A stretch of DNA of 14,774 bases from Campylobacterales bacterium (GCA_027081495.1 JALWKJ010000151.1:1-14774), one strand, 5' to 3'; shown: positions 7,666-14,774, counted from the first letter of the stretch. Made by a program: numbers and translations. Notes: a model not told the origin generated them from the letters alone.

Positions 7666-7707
7666 GCTGAAGCAAACACAGCGTTAGCGTAGCAATTTTG
7701 GGCTTTG
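7666..7707 (+). repeat. Truncated, diverged third copy of the 85-base repeat
   Basis: The first 42 bases of the unit recur here with two substitutions (7687 a to g, 7690 a to t), then the match stops. The sequence after the break (gctcaaaatgcg) differs from the inner copies. It is unclear whether this is an older, decayed copy or the ancestral element from which the two perfect copies were built. Confidence 0.85.
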
Positions 7708-7717
7708 CTCAAAATGC
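7692..7717 (+). other. Hairpin at the end of the third repeat copy
   Basis: attttggg (7695-7702) pairs with ctcaaaat (7708-7715) around the loop ctttg, with one G-T pair. Two more pairs (gc 7692-7693 with gc 7716-7717) form if A7694 is bulged. It lies about 25 bases upstream of the oorD start. No run of T follows, so I do not call it a terminator. The bases to 7742 hold only A-rich sequence and the oorD ribosome site. Confidence 0.45.
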
Positions 7718-7742
7718 GTAATTAAATAAAAAAGGAGATTAA

Positions 7743-8060
7743 ATGGGATTAATGAAAGCCCCTGAAAATACCCCTGTCTGGGTCAATGTCGATAGATGTA
7801 AAGCATGCGATATATGCGTGGCGGTTTGTCCCGCAGGTGTTTTGGCTATGGTTCCTTCGGATAAAACGATTCTTGGAGCTACGATAAGTGTTCAAACACC
7901 GGAGTCTTGCATAGGATGTAACGATTGTGAACTAAGCTGTCCCGATTTTGCGATCTATGTGGCGGACAGAAAAGAGTATAAGTTCGCAAAATTGACTGAT
8001 GAAGCGAAACAACGGGCTGAAGCTATAAAAGCTAACCACTATATGGTATTAAGCGCTTAA
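7743..8060 (+). CDS. oorD: 2-oxoglutarate:ferredoxin oxidoreductase, delta (ferredoxin-like) subunit
   Basis: 105 residues with two complete CxxCxxCxxxCP motifs: C19, C22, C25, C29 and C56, C59, C62, C66. It should therefore hold two [4Fe-4S] clusters that pass electrons between the catalytic beta subunit and free ferredoxin or flavodoxin. The D-A-B-C order is the one I recall for oor operons in Campylobacterota. The first motif is followed by a 27-residue insert before the second, longer than in simple bacterial ferredoxins. An aaaggag site at 7731-7737 precedes the ATG. A second Met at residue 4 is a possible start but is less well spaced. oorA begins 9 bases after the stop. Confidence 0.95.
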   Translation: MGLMKAPENTPVWVNVDRCKACDICVAVCPAGVLAMVPSDKTILGATISVQTPESCIGCNDCELSCPDFAIYVADRKEYKFAKLTDEAKQRAEAIKANHYMVLSA

Positions 8061-8069
8061 GGAGAATAG

Positions 8070-9212
8070 ATGGCAAGAGAAGTTATTTCAAGTGGAAACT
8101 CGCTGTGTGCATTGGCTGCATACGATTGCGGGTGTGAGTTTTTTGGCGGGTATCCTATTACGCCTTCGAGTGAGATTGCGCATGATTTAAGCGTACTTCT
8201 TCCGAAAAAGGGATATAAATTTATTCAGATGGAGGATGAGATCGGAGGAATCGCCGCGGCTCTTGGAGCTTCAATAAGCGGCAAAAAATCCATGACCGCG
8301 ACTTCGGGTCCGGGTATCTCTTTAAAAGCCGAGCAAATCGGGCTTGGATTTATCGCCGAAGTACCTTTGGTAATAGCAAATGTTATGAGAGGGGGTCCTT
8401 CAACCGGTCTTCCGACCCGCGTTTCTCAAGCGGATATCGGACAGGCTAAGTATCCGACGCACGGAGATTACGCTTCTATAACTCTTTGCGCGGGTTCTCT
8501 TGAAGAGTGCTATACGCAAACTCTTAGAGCTTTTAACCTCGCCGAGACTTATATGACTCCGGTTTTTATTCTTTTAGACGAGACTATCGGGCATATGCAT
8601 GGAAAAGCGGTACTTCCCGATCTTAAAGAGGTTGAAGAGGGCGCAAAGAGTAGAGCTACGAATTTTTGCGATCCGAAAGATTATAAACCTTATGAAGCGA
8701 AAATGAACGAACCGGCTGTTTTAAATCCTATGTTTAAGGGTTATAGATATCATGTTACGGGTCTTCATCATGGACCGACGGGTTTCCCGACCGAGGATAA
8801 AGATCTGTGCGCTTACAATATAAAAAGACTTGTAGGTAAAATCCAAGATGTAGGTAAACTAGACGATCTTCCGGATTATGAAGAGTATATGCTTGACGAT
8901 GCCGAAGTTTGTATTATCGCATACGGTTCTATAAGCCGCGGAGCGAAAGAAGCCGTTATGAAACTTAGAGAAGATGGCATTAAAGCGGGGCTTTTTAGAC
9001 CTATAATGTTATGGCCAAGTCCGGCAGAGAAGATAGAAGAGATAGGTAAGCGGTTTGATAAAATTTTTATAACCGAACTTAATCAAGTGGGTCAATATAC
9101 GGAGGAGATAGAGAGAGTTACCGGAAGAAAAGATTTCGCGACTCTTAGAACCGCAAACGGACGACCTATACCTCCGCTTGATATGGTAGCAAAAGTGAAG
9201 GAGATGTTCTAA
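8070..9212 (+). CDS. oorA: 2-oxoglutarate:ferredoxin oxidoreductase, alpha subunit
   Basis: 380 residues covering the N-terminal pyrimidine-binding-type domain and domain II of 2-oxoacid oxidoreductase alpha chains. Motifs: GYPITPSSEIAH (27-38), EDEIGGIAAALGAS (55-68), TATSGPG (76-82) and RGGPSTGLPTR (107-117), followed by SQADIGQAKYPTHGD. The GYPITPSSE and GPSTGLPTR signatures are typical of the 2-oxoglutarate branch; pyruvate enzymes usually differ here, so 2-oxoglutarate is the likely substrate. In the reductive direction the complex carboxylates succinyl-CoA. The aaggag site at 8059-8064 overlaps the oorD stop. The gene end overlaps oorB by one base. Confidence 0.95.
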   Translation: MAREVISSGNSLCALAAYDCGCEFFGGYPITPSSEIAHDLSVLLPKKGYKFIQMEDEIGGIAAALGASISGKKSMTATSGPGISLKAEQIGLGFIAEVPLVIANVMRGGPSTGLPTRVSQADIGQAKYPTHGDYASITLCAGSLEECYTQTLRAFNLAETYMTPVFILLDETIGHMHGKAVLPDLKEVEEGAKSRATNFCDPKDYKPYEAKMNEPAVLNPMFKGYRYHVTGLHHGPTGFPTEDKDLCAYNIKRLVGKIQDVGKLDDLPDYEEYMLDDAEVCIIAYGSISRGAKEAVMKLREDGIKAGLFRPIMLWPSPAEKIEEIGKRFDKIFITELNQVGQYTEEIERVTGRKDFATLRTANGRPIPPLDMVAKVKEMF

Positions 9213-10054
9213 TGGCTTTTAATTATGATGAATATTTAAGAACGGATAAGATGCCAACCCTTTGGTGTTGGGGATGCGGTGACGGAGTTATTTTAAAGGC
9301 GTTTATAAGAGCCGTTGATAAACTCGGATGGAACATGGACGATGTTTGCGTGGTTTCGGGAATTGGTTGTAGCGGAAGATTTTCTTCATATATCAATTGC
9401 AATACCGTCCATACGACTCACGGGCGCGTTGTCGCTTATGCGACGGGAATCAAGCTTGCGAATCCCGAAAAACATGTCGTTATGGTAACGGGCGACGGCG
9501 ACGGTCTAGCGATAGGCGGTAACCATACTATTCATGGATGTAGAAGAAATATTGATTTAAATCATATTCTTATTAATAATTTCATTTACGGTTTGACAAA
9601 TTCTCAAACTTCTCCTACCACTCCTCAGGGTATGTGGACGGTTACGATGCAGTATGGAAATATAGATCCGACATTTGATGCATGTAAATTGGCGGAGGGA
9701 GCCGGCGCGACATTTATTGCCAGAGAATCGGTAAGCGATCCAAAAAGGATCGAGAAGATGTTTGTTAAAGGTTTCCAGCATAAAGGTTACTCGTTTTTTG
9801 ATGTATTTTCCAACTGTCATATCAATCTTGGTAGAAAAAATAAAATGGGTGAAGCGATGGATAATCTTAAATGGATCGATGAGATTACCGTCGGTAAAAA
9901 GAAGTATGACGCTATGAGCGAAGAGGAGAGAAAGGGATTGTTCCCTACCGGTGTCTTGGTAGAAAAAGAGCAGCCTGAATATTGCGAACTTTACGACAAA
10001 GTGATCGAGGCTGCGCAAGGCGGTGAGAAAATCACCAGAAAGGATTTTGAATGA
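9212..10054 (+). CDS. oorB: 2-oxoglutarate:ferredoxin oxidoreductase, beta subunit (thiamine diphosphate-binding)
   Basis: 280 residues, typical for the catalytic beta chain. The thiamine diphosphate/magnesium motif reads GDGDG (95-99), continuing to NN at 122-123 and then YGLTNSQTSPT. Cysteines C19 and C22 (CWGCGDG), C53 (GIGCSGR) and C202 (SNCHINLG) match the four ligands of the internal [4Fe-4S] cluster described in archaeal 2-oxoacid enzymes, so the beta chain should carry its own cluster. The start ATG shares a base with the oorA stop and has gaaggag at 9197-9203. oorC starts inside the last codons (ATGA overlap). No missing key residues. Confidence 0.96.
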   Translation: MAFNYDEYLRTDKMPTLWCWGCGDGVILKAFIRAVDKLGWNMDDVCVVSGIGCSGRFSSYINCNTVHTTHGRVVAYATGIKLANPEKHVVMVTGDGDGLAIGGNHTIHGCRRNIDLNHILINNFIYGLTNSQTSPTTPQGMWTVTMQYGNIDPTFDACKLAEGAGATFIARESVSDPKRIEKMFVKGFQHKGYSFFDVFSNCHINLGRKNKMGEAMDNLKWIDEITVGKKKYDAMSEEERKGLFPTGVLVEKEQPEYCELYDKVIEAAQGGEKITRKDFE

Positions 10055-10623
10055 GACGACAACTTAGATTTACGGGTGTAGGCGGTCAGGGTGTTCTTCT
10101 AGCGGGTGAAATTTTAGCGGCGGCGAAAATTGCCGAAGGCGGATTTGGCGTAAAAGCCGCTACATATACTTCTCAAGTGCGCGGCGGTCCGACGGTTGTC
10201 GATATTTTGCTCGATGATAAAGAGATACTTTTTCCATATGCGATCGACGGCGAGATAGAATTTATGCTCTCTGTTGCGCAAATTAGTTATGATCAGTTTA
10301 AAAACGGTGTAAAAGAGGGCGGCATTATCGTCGTTGATCCGGATCTCGTACATCCTACCGACGAGGATAGACAAAAGTGGAAAATATATGAAATTCCTAT
10401 CATTCGTATAGCGAAATACGAAGTAGAAAATGTCGTTACTCAATCTGTCGTCGCATTAGCGATTGCCGTTGAGATGACTCATGTTATGGATGCGAATCAA
10501 GTATTTGAATCGATGAAGAAAAAAGTTCCTCCAAAAGTTCTTGCCGCGAACGAAAAGGCATGGGAGCTTGGAGTCGAATACGCTAAACGGGCGTTGGCGG
10601 GCGAAACATTTGTTGACGCATAA
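10051..10623 (+). CDS. oorC: 2-oxoglutarate:ferredoxin oxidoreductase, gamma subunit
   Basis: 190 residues, the expected gamma-chain length. The opening GVGGQGVLLAGEILA (9-23) and SQVRGGPTVVD (41-51) are the family signatures; this domain takes part in CoA binding in related enzymes. It overlaps oorB by four bases (ATGA), with aaagga at 10039-10044 inside oorB. It is the last gene of the carbon cluster, and an intrinsic terminator follows 5 bases after the stop. Confidence 0.95.
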   Translation: MRRQLRFTGVGGQGVLLAGEILAAAKIAEGGFGVKAATYTSQVRGGPTVVDILLDDKEILFPYAIDGEIEFMLSVAQISYDQFKNGVKEGGIIVVDPDLVHPTDEDRQKWKIYEIPIIRIAKYEVENVVTQSVVALAIAVEMTHVMDANQVFESMKKKVPPKVLAANEKAWELGVEYAKRALAGETFVDA

Positions 10624-10628
10624 GTCGC

Positions 10629-10657
10629 AAAAGAGCTTATTTTAAATAAGCTCTTTT
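10629..10657 (+). terminator. Intrinsic terminator after oorC
   Basis: aaaagagcttat (10629-10640) pairs perfectly with ataagctctttt (10646-10657), a 12-bp stem with a 5-base loop. The stem ends in four T, with a further T-rich stretch from 10671. The A-stem-T symmetry suits termination on either strand, but only the + strand has genes here. It closes the carbon operon. Confidence 0.8.
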
Positions 10658-10670
10658 GGTTAAACTAGAC

Positions 10671-10696
10671 TTTTTTTCACTTTTTTTTGGTACAAT
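10671..10696 (+). promoter_or_regulatory. Probable promoter of ycjX-ycjF
   Basis: A -10-like tacaat at 10691-10696 directly follows two T-tracts (10671-10677 and 10681-10688), the arrangement typical of Campylobacterota promoters that lack a -35 hexamer. The predicted start point near 10703 would leave a very short leader before the GTG at 10721. Confidence 0.5.
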
Positions 10697-10720
10697 GTAA
10701 AAAAGAAAAAAAGGGAATTG

Positions 10721-12082
10721 GTGCTCAGTTTTATCAAAGATATTGAACTTCCATTCAAGATTCCTATACCGGATAAAACTATAAAAATTGCCGTAACCGG
10801 TCTTAGCAGAAGCGGTAAGACGGTTTTTTTGACATCTTTTTTAAATCAACTTATCGCAAACGACAAACTACCGTATCTAAACGAAAAATTAAAACAACCC
10901 TTTGTCGCGAGACTTCTTCCTCCCGATAGTGTTTATGTCAGATTTGATTATTATAGCAAACTCAAGGCTTTTAGACTAAAAGAACCCAAATGGCCTAAAG
11001 CTACGAAATCCGTTAGTAAAACCACTCTTCAACTTGAATTTAAAAGCGAATATGCTTTTTTAAAAAATAAAATCGTAAATATAGAGCTTATAGATTATCC
11101 CGGCGAATGGCTTTTGGATCTTAGTATGTTGGAGCAGGACTTTGAGCAGTGGTCTGAGTATATGATATCTTTGGCAAAAGAGGATAAAAGATACTCTTAT
11201 GCCAGAGAGTGGCTTGATTTTGCCGATAGTATAGAACTTTATAAAAAAAACGAGAATGAATTTCAGCAAGAGCAGCTGCATGATCATTATAGCGAGTATC
11301 TAAAGCGTTTACATTATCATGGTTTTTCGTTTGTGCAGCCCGGAAGATTTTTGGAACCGGGAGATATGAGAGACGATCCTCTTTTGGTTTTCGCTCCTTT
11401 GCCCGCTCCCAAAGGCGAAGTCGAGGAGGGATCGATTTACGATATATTTAAAAGAAAGTATGAACTTTATATACAAGAGGTCGTAAATCGTCTATATCTT
11501 GAACATTTCGAATCGTTCGATACGCAGATTATTCTTATCGATCTTTTAAAAACATTGGAATACGGTTACGGCGTATTTGAAGATATGCATCTAAGTTTTA
11601 AAAATATTTTAAAATCGTTTACTTACGGTTCGAACAATTTTTTAACCCGCTTTTTTAACCCGGAAATCAATCAAGTTATATTTGCCGCGACAAAAGCCGA
11701 CCATATTCCGATAAGTCAACACGCGCAATATAAGAAATTGGTCGAGGAGATGATATGGGATCTAAAACGAGAACTTGATGTAAAACATATAGATACGGAA
11801 GTTACTATTTTTGCCGCGGTAAAAAGTACGAGAGATGTAAAGGCGAAGATCGACGGCAAAGAGGTGGATTGTATTCGCGGTATTGTCGAAGGAGAGAAAG
11901 AGTTTTCCACGCATTTTCCGGGAGTTTTACCGAAAAACTATATGGATAAAGAGTTTTGGGATAACTCTTCATATCATTTTACCAAATTCAAGCCGATTTC
12001 ATTTCCTCTTAGAGATCTGAATGCGGTTGAACATATTCGTATGGATAAATTGATATATAGTATATTAAAGGATCGTGTATGA
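10721..12082 (+). CDS. ycjX: YcjX family (DUF463) P-loop GTPase-like protein
   Basis: 453 residues from GTG. The frame also allows TTG at 10718, but agggaa at 10712-10717 then lies too close; GTG 10721 gives better spacing. No ATG is available nearby. The Walker A motif GLSRSGKT is at residues 27-34, a Walker B-like segment DYPGEW at 125-130, and TKAD at 324-327 is the G4 guanine-recognition motif, so GTP is the likely nucleotide. These features are those of YcjX, a stress-linked GTPase-like family of unknown cellular role, usually paired with YcjF. No signal peptide or membrane segment is seen; it is probably cytoplasmic or membrane-associated through its partner. It overlaps ycjF by four bases (ATGA). 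A function in carbon metabolism is not implied by the position, because a terminator and a promoter separate it from oorC. Confidence 0.9.
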   Translation: MLSFIKDIELPFKIPIPDKTIKIAVTGLSRSGKTVFLTSFLNQLIANDKLPYLNEKLKQPFVARLLPPDSVYVRFDYYSKLKAFRLKEPKWPKATKSVSKTTLQLEFKSEYAFLKNKIVNIELIDYPGEWLLDLSMLEQDFEQWSEYMISLAKEDKRYSYAREWLDFADSIELYKKNENEFQQEQLHDHYSEYLKRLHYHGFSFVQPGRFLEPGDMRDDPLLVFAPLPAPKGEVEEGSIYDIFKRKYELYIQEVVNRLYLEHFESFDTQIILIDLLKTLEYGYGVFEDMHLSFKNILKSFTYGSNNFLTRFFNPEINQVIFAATKADHIPISQHAQYKKLVEEMIWDLKRELDVKHIDTEVTIFAAVKSTRDVKAKIDGKEVDCIRGIVEGEKEFSTHFPGVLPKNYMDKEFWDNSSYHFTKFKPISFPLRDLNAVEHIRMDKLIYSILKDRV

Positions 12083-13098
12083 AAAAGATAAAACCAGGAC
12101 GAGTTGACGATGAACTGGTAACCGAGGATATAAAAGAGGAGACGAAAGTCCTCTCGCCCGCTCGTTTAAGCGAGGAAGATTTTGTCGAAGAGATTGAAAA
12201 TGAGGAGAAAAAGAGGCTTACTACTTTAAAAAGTATGAGCGATTTCGCGAAAAAAAGCGCTACCGTTTTGGGATTATTATTTGGAGTTATAATAATAGGC
12301 ACCGTTTACGACGCTTTTTCTACAGCGGGATCGATGATGCAAAACGCTCCGATACTTGGGGTGATTTATCTTGTAATGCTCTTTTCTCTTATAGGGATTT
12401 TAGGTTTTTTTATCGTTAAAGAAACGATCGGTTATAGAAAAATCAAACGAATAGACAAGATTCAACAAGATGCTAAAGAGGCAAAAGCGGCTCCCGTTAA
12501 AAGAGCTAGAGAGTTTGCGAAAAAGATCATATCTCACTATAGAGATCATGAAGACGATGATATCAGAGCGAGGGTAAGTGCGTTTGAGATAGAGCTTCCC
12601 TCCATGATGGATGATGAAATCATGCAAAGACTCGATGAAATAGTACTCTCAAAGATGGATGAAAAAGCGAAAAAAATAATAACCAAATACGCCAACCAAA
12701 CAGCTATTTCTACCGCAATCAGCCCCGTTGCTATGATAGATGCCATATTGATACTCTCAAGAAGTCATGTCATGATAAAGGATATCGCTAAAGTTTACGG
12801 TCTTAGACCGAATTTTTTAGGCGAAATGGCGCTTGTAAAAAAAGTCTTCGTAAATCTGGCTTTTGCGGGAGTAACCGATATAATGCTGCATCATTCTCAC
12901 GATATACTCGGAGCTTCGCTTTTATCGAAAGTATCATCTCACGGAGCTCAAGGAGTAGCCAACGGAATACTTACGGCAAGGGTGGGTTTAAGTACTTTAA
13001 ATGCCTGTCGTCCGGTGCAAATCGATAAAAAACAGGACGGTTTTTTTAAAAATATTTTCAAAACGATAACAAAATCACTCTTTTCTTCTAAAAAATAA
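12079..13098 (+). CDS. ycjF: YcjF family (DUF697, TIGR01620-like) inner-membrane protein
   Basis: 339 residues. A charged, acidic N-terminus of about 50 residues is followed by two hydrophobic segments at roughly 61-80 and 91-113, then a basic/amphipathic region likely coiled around 120-200. The C-terminal DUF697-like part (about 208-310) carries AISPVAMIDAILILSRSHVMIKD, split here as AISPVAMIDAI and LILSRSHVMI, and GLRPNFLGEMALVKK. This layout matches YcjF, the membrane partner encoded next to ycjX. The start overlaps the ycjX stop, and aaagga at 12067-12072 is the ribosome site, so the two are coupled. The last residues are Lys/Ser-rich. Eight T (13099-13106) follow the stop, forming at most a weak A/T hairpin. 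Biochemical function is unknown. Confidence 0.88.
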   Translation: MKKIKPGRVDDELVTEDIKEETKVLSPARLSEEDFVEEIENEEKKRLTTLKSMSDFAKKSATVLGLLFGVIIIGTVYDAFSTAGSMMQNAPILGVIYLVMLFSLIGILGFFIVKETIGYRKIKRIDKIQQDAKEAKAAPVKRAREFAKKIISHYRDHEDDDIRARVSAFEIELPSMMDDEIMQRLDEIVLSKMDEKAKKIITKYANQTAISTAISPVAMIDAILILSRSHVMIKDIAKVYGLRPNFLGEMALVKKVFVNLAFAGVTDIMLHHSHDILGASLLSKVSSHGAQGVANGILTARVGLSTLNACRPVQIDKKQDGFFKNIFKTITKSLFSSKK

Positions 13099-13130
13099 TT
13101 TTTTTTGTCCGATATATTAGAGAAGTTTGA

Positions 13131-13136
13131 TATAAA
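13131..13136 (+). promoter_or_regulatory. Possible -10 box for the receiver/kinase-like gene
   Basis: tataaa at 13131-13136 lies about 50 bases upstream of the GTG start, in an 86-base spacer. tatata elements at 13112 and 13167 are alternatives. No -35 is visible, so the assignment is weak. Confidence 0.3.
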
Positions 13137-13184
13137 AGCGTCTCTTTTTTAAAGTAGGATGTTTTTATATATAAAGGACAAAAT

Positions 13185-14750
13185 GTGACTATAGATAGAC
13201 AAAGCGGCGTATCTTCGAAAGATATAGCCGATCGTTCGGATCATCGAGTTGACGAAGATTTTAAAAACAATATTTTGATAATTACTCAAAAACATCTTGA
13301 TCTCGATTTGATGAAAAAAACTCTTCAAAGCGTAAAAGGGTGCAAGATTTATGAAGCGGGAAATTTAAAAACCGCTTTTAATATTACCAATCATAGAGAT
13401 ATCGATTTGATTATCGTTGACGAAGAGCTCCCTACCGCGGAAGGGTTTGAAGTTATAGATAAACTAAACGGAAGATCTTTTTTAAAAGAGATACCGAAGA
13501 TCTTGTTGATTACCGGTAAATTTAAAAAAGAGAGATACGACTCTTATAGAGATATAAATCTTGATTTTATCAACAAACCCATAGATCCCGTAATGTTTAA
13601 AGCGAGAATATCGACATTTTTTAGAAATTTAAATAAAAAAACATATAGATCGTCTCTGTTTGAAGATATGATTAACGAAAAAATAGATGCCGCGAAATCG
13701 TTTTTAAATATTTATAAAAGTTTTTTCGAAGTCGATGAAAATATACTTTTTATTTACGATCATGATGAAAACAGAGTCATAGACGCCAATAAGGTTTTTT
13801 TGCGATTTTTTCAAGATCTCGGATTTGTCAATAAAGTACTTCAAAAAAGAAAATTTTTGAAAAAATATATTCCTTATAGCGAAGATGCGAATTATCTTAA
13901 TCATTATAATTTCAACGAGTGGGTCGATATAGCTTCTTTGGGTGAAGATTTTCATTTTGGACTTAAGATCGTAAAAAATTCCACACCTTACAGTTTTTCC
14001 GTATTGTTCAAAAAAATGGCGGTTACCGGACAAAATATATATGTCGTAAAATTGCTCAATAATCACAATTATCTGCCTCAAGGCAATGAAAAAGATTTCA
14101 AAGAGTGCCGCGTAAAAGTAAACGATGATCTTAAACTTTTAAAAGATGAGATAGATCTCGATGAGAGCCAAAGATCGTATATGAAGATATATAAAGCGTT
14201 AAAGAGAATTTCCGAACATATAAACCACGATGACAAAGAGAGCGTTTTGCAAATCGATCCTTATAAACATCAAACGGTCAATGTCTATTTTGTCATATCT
14301 ACTTTGTTAAAGTCTTTTTCGGCACACAAGACTCTTTATTTAAACGGGGCGAGAGTAGATAAAGATTTTGAAGAAAACGGCGAACAGATATATCTTAAAA
14401 CCGATCCCGACGCTTTGCAAGACGCTATAAAAGGAATTTTGGAAAGTTACTTTACGGCTTCCGTTTCGTATGATCAAAGACGCATCAAAGTAAGCGTTTA
14501 CACGATAGCCGACAAAAGACTCGTTGTCGAGATAAGAGCGAGCGATAGAAAGGAAAAACCGAAAGAGCTTTCCGTTTTTGACAAGATTTTAAGAAAAGAG
14601 GCTCTTACTTTTTCACAAGGCGCGCAAAACGATATATTGCCTAAAAATGTTCGTCAAGCGATAGATACGCTTGGCGCCGATGTCAGACATTATAGTGCGG
14701 ACGGGCATACGATTTTTCTACTTACCGTGCCGATTCTTGAAAAAAGTTAA
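13185..14750 (+). CDS. Receiver / PAS-like / degenerate histidine-kinase-like protein (probable pseudo-sensor)
   Basis: 521 residues from GTG, with aaagga at 13173-13178. An ATG two bases earlier runs straight into TGA and cannot be the start. Residues 29-148 follow the receiver pattern: phospho-acceptor D79 (LIIVDEELP), T110 (LLITGK) and K131-P132 (FINKP) are present. The acidic pair after beta-1, needed for magnesium, is replaced by T34-Q35, so phosphorylation is doubtful. Residues about 184-290 look PAS-like (ILFIYDHDENRVIDANKVF). Residues about 330-520 follow the layout of a histidine-kinase core (TDPDALQDAIKGILESYF, then GADVRHYSADGHTIFLLTVP). The N-box Asn and the DxGxG nucleotide motif are absent and no clear phospho-His is seen. 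I infer a catalytically dead signalling protein. No named family is recognised with certainty. Confidence 0.75.
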   Translation: MTIDRQSGVSSKDIADRSDHRVDEDFKNNILIITQKHLDLDLMKKTLQSVKGCKIYEAGNLKTAFNITNHRDIDLIIVDEELPTAEGFEVIDKLNGRSFLKEIPKILLITGKFKKERYDSYRDINLDFINKPIDPVMFKARISTFFRNLNKKTYRSSLFEDMINEKIDAAKSFLNIYKSFFEVDENILFIYDHDENRVIDANKVFLRFFQDLGFVNKVLQKRKFLKKYIPYSEDANYLNHYNFNEWVDIASLGEDFHFGLKIVKNSTPYSFSVLFKKMAVTGQNIYVVKLLNNHNYLPQGNEKDFKECRVKVNDDLKLLKDEIDLDESQRSYMKIYKALKRISEHINHDDKESVLQIDPYKHQTVNVYFVISTLLKSFSAHKTLYLNGARVDKDFEENGEQIYLKTDPDALQDAIKGILESYFTASVSYDQRRIKVSVYTIADKRLVVEIRASDRKEKPKELSVFDKILRKEALTFSQGAQNDILPKNVRQAIDTLGADVRHYSADGHTIFLLTVPILEKS

Positions 14751-14765
14751 TTAATTTAGCTTTTT
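14741..14765 (+). terminator. Possible weak terminator overlapping the last stop codon
   Basis: aaaaagttaa (14741-14750) can pair with ttagcttttt (14756-14765) around ttaat, 10 pairs including one G-T and only one G-C. The A-rich to T-rich layout resembles a terminator, but the stem is weak and the window ends 9 bases later. Confidence 0.3.
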
Positions 14766-14774
14766 ATTATAAAA

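Noticed and set aside
7496..7707. CRISPR array
   Set aside because: The repeats abut with no unique spacers and are 85 bases long; no cas genes are present.
7489..7742. A hidden gene or promoter in the sucD-oorD spacer
   Set aside because: No frame of useful length with a start and ribosome site, and no convincing -10 box; the content is explained by the repeats and one hairpin.
13183..13188. ATG as start of the last gene
   Set aside because: The next codon is TGA; the GTG two bases later opens the 521-codon frame with a suitable ribosome site.

Overview
The window looks like chromosome from a Campylobacterota (Epsilonproteobacteria) bacterium, most likely a Sulfurimonas-like member. Evidence: AT-rich spacers, TATAAT-type -10 boxes without a clear -35 but with T-rich tracts, AAGGAG ribosome sites, and the gene order icd-mdh-(fum)-sucC-sucD-oorD-oorA-oorB-oorC. 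From memory, Campylobacter jejuni has the same order without the inserted class I fumarase pair. A two-subunit fumarase in the cluster fits the autotrophic, reductive-TCA relatives. The genus is an inference. All genes lie on the + strand.

Layout. 1-515: the C-terminal part of the endolytic murein transglycosylase MltG, cut by the window edge. 516-708: spacer with the promoter of the carbon cluster and three phased copies of an octamer. 709-10623: ten central-carbon genes. These are monomeric NADP isocitrate dehydrogenase, malate dehydrogenase, fumarase alpha and beta, succinyl-CoA synthetase beta and alpha, and the four subunits of 2-oxoglutarate:ferredoxin oxidoreductase in the order D-A-B-C. 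A strong hairpin and a probable extra promoter separate icd from mdh. A 254-base spacer between sucD and oorD holds two identical, abutting 85-base repeats plus a truncated third copy. A clear intrinsic terminator follows oorC. 10721-13098: a ycjX-ycjF pair (P-loop GTPase-like protein plus membrane partner). 13185-14750: a protein that reads as a degenerate receiver, a PAS-like segment and a degenerate histidine-kinase core.

How the genes work together. Oxaloacetate to malate (Mdh), malate to fumarate (Fum), succinate to succinyl-CoA (SucCD), succinyl-CoA plus CO2 to 2-oxoglutarate (OorDABC, reduced ferredoxin) and 2-oxoglutarate plus CO2 to isocitrate (Icd) make a nearly continuous arc of the TCA cycle. 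Both carboxylating steps of that arc are present. Missing from the arc and presumably elsewhere: fumarate reductase, ATP-citrate lyase, aconitase and pyruvate:ferredoxin oxidoreductase. The sequence alone does not prove the reductive direction, because the same genes can run oxidatively.

Most of the window is ordinary conserved metabolism. The parts that deserve a second look are the 85-base tandem repeat inside the operon, the phased boxes upstream of icd, the hairpins around the icd-mdh junction, and the apparently inactive sensor/regulator protein next to ycjXF. I did not find evidence of a wholly new multi-gene system.
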